Positions 41,961 through 42,665 of a DNA stretch of 42,665 nt are shown in pieces. The notes beneath the pieces are model-generated. The model was not told the origin of the DNA, ran no database searches, and worked only from the letters and a program-made list of their open reading frames with translations. This DNA comes from Bacteroidota bacterium. Lineage in GTDB: Bacteria; Bacteroidota; Bacteroidia; Chitinophagales; Saprospiraceae. The position numbers and the translations under genes were made by a program. The stretch covers positions 1 to 42,665 of the forward strand of contig JAFMDF010000046.1 of NCBI GenBank assembly GCA_017857395.1. Direction: 5' to 3'. Positions within the stretch are counted from its first letter, which is position 1. Every line of letters begins with the position of its first letter.

Positions 41961-42512
41961 ATGAAAACCAAACTGTTTAGCTGCTTGTGTAGTCTTTTAA
42001 TCTTCAGTTCTGTTTTACTGAATGCACAAACCACTGATAAAAACACAAAAAAAAGAAAATTAGAGGAATTAAAAACAGCATGGGAAAAAAAATATGCGGG
42101 TCTGGATTCTTTAAATCTGCCAGATTCTTTAAAAGCCGTTTATCTAGAAGATAGCGTTACCTTTCAACGGTATAATGATCATTTAACAGCATATTTTGAC
42201 TACAAAATTTCTGGTTATAAACATCGACAAAAAGTTTTTTCTTGGCAGTTATTTTCTTCAAAGGTTATCTTTTTCTGCGTCGTTTTTCTGGTATTAACAG
42301 GCTTATATTTTTCTTATTTACAATTTCAAAAAGCGATGACTGCCAATAAAACAGCACCTTCTGAGAAAATAAATTTAGCTTCAGAATTAGAGGCTTCTCC
42401 CACTGGCATTAAAATAAGTTCGCCTGTTTTGGGGGTTATCATTTTGATTATTTCTCTACTATTTTTTTACCTGTACTTGATTCATATTTATCCGATTAAG
42501 GAAATTTTCTAA
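41961..42512 (+). CDS. Membrane protein with N-terminal signal and two helices, unknown
   Basis: This 183-aa product has a signal-like segment (1-22, cut near LNAQ). An extracytoplasmic, helical and charged portion (about 25-90) is followed by a membrane helix (about 98-116), a short loop with SEKINLASELEASPTG, and a second membrane helix (about 153-175). No known domain is visible. It directly follows the 40934 gene, suggesting co-transcription and perhaps a joint envelope complex. Confidence 0.65.
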   Translation: MKTKLFSCLCSLLIFSSVLLNAQTTDKNTKKRKLEELKTAWEKKYAGLDSLNLPDSLKAVYLEDSVTFQRYNDHLTAYFDYKISGYKHRQKVFSWQLFSSKVIFFCVVFLVLTGLYFSYLQFQKAMTANKTAPSEKINLASELEASPTGIKISSPVLGVIILIISLLFFYLYLIHIYPIKEIF

Positions 42513-42517
42513 AAATA

Positions 42518-42551
42518 TGACTTTTATCATATCTAAATTTGACAAATGTCA
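42518..42551. promoter_or_regulatory. FNR-like box pair near the right edge
   Basis: Exact boxes TGACTTTTATCA (42518-42529) and TGACAAATGTCA (42540-42551) are offset by 22 bp, directly after the last gene. No clear -7 element appears at the usual 33-bp distance on either strand. An AAAATTTG lies near 42605-42612. The target is probably a gene that begins beyond the window. The remaining 114 bases hold no start of a long frame. Confidence 0.65.
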
Positions 42552-42665
42552 TTAACACTTATTGGTAAAAGGCGAATCTTTTAAATATTATTTTATTTTT
42601 TATAAAAAATTTGGTGGTGTACGATAATAATATGGTAAATTAAGAGAGTCTTTTTTTTAGTCTTT

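Noticed and set aside
1-42665. CRISPR array, rRNA, tRNA, prophage or integron
   Set aside because: No regularly spaced direct repeats, RNA genes, phage structural genes or integrase were seen.

Overview
This 42.7-kb window looks like chromosomal DNA of a member of Bacteroidota, probably Saprospiria-like. The evidence is strong AT-richness, the Bacteroidota-type -7 promoter element (TAnnTTTG and close variants), weak ribosome-binding sites, PorT-type barrels, PI-PLC-C1 and DUF4783-type lipoproteins and exported proteins, and dispersed palindromic repeats. The genus assignment is inference. There are no rRNA or tRNA genes, CRISPR arrays or complete insertion sequences.

Layout. 1-343 holds a MITE-like element with terminal inverted repeats and a 6-bp target duplication. 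344-4951 is a minus-strand operon of a LolA-like exported protein, two FtsX/LolE-type permeases and an ABC ATPase. A tiny ORF with its own possible operator follows. 5062-8019 has a DUF2953-like/GerW pair (ytfI-ytfJ synteny), a cytochrome c lipoprotein, a small membrane protein and a barrel. 8033-15225 is a minus-strand acetyl-CoA operon: acetyl-CoA synthetase, 2-oxoacid dehydrogenase E1 alpha, E1 beta and E2, an acyl carrier protein, and a Glu/Leu-type dehydrogenase. 15465-21904 carries CBS, HMA-like, serine hydrolase, ATP/ADP-translocase-HEAT and Rpn-type nuclease genes, the last followed by a broken tandem copy. 22036-29704 carries OmpA-like, metallophosphatase/kinase-like/barrel fusion, PAP2 and PycTM-like genes. 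29751-36177 is a second minus-strand operon: universal stress protein, sulfide:quinone reductase, an exported glucan-water-dikinase-like protein and a serine hydrolase. The right end holds DUF4783, PI-PLC, an M48 protease and two hypothetical exported or membrane proteins.

The unifying signal, and the best candidate for an undescribed system, is an FNR/CRP-type operator, TGAY-N4-RTCA. It has 19 exact copies in non-coding DNA (one ends at the base before an annotated start), mostly as tandem pairs offset by 22-23 bp. Many pairs sit with the proximal box centre 32-33 bp from a -7 element, the class II activator geometry (about -41), and the resulting leaders are about 30-55 nt. Predicted targets are the LolA/ABC operon, the acetyl-CoA operon with its divergent CBS gene, the barrel and small membrane protein, the metallophosphatase fusion, the PycTM-like gene, the stress/sulfide operon, DUF4783, a possible 0.38-kb non-coding RNA, the 40934 gene pair and a gene beyond the right edge. 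The set suggests a low-oxygen or redox-stress regulon that links carbon entry to acetyl-CoA, sulfide oxidation, envelope traffic and stress proteins. No Crp/Fnr-family regulator is encoded here, so the controlling protein is unknown.

A second theme is palindromic repeats in intergenic gaps. All three larger gaps of the acetyl-CoA operon carry different hairpin elements, and 28750-28970 is a nested cruciform-like element.
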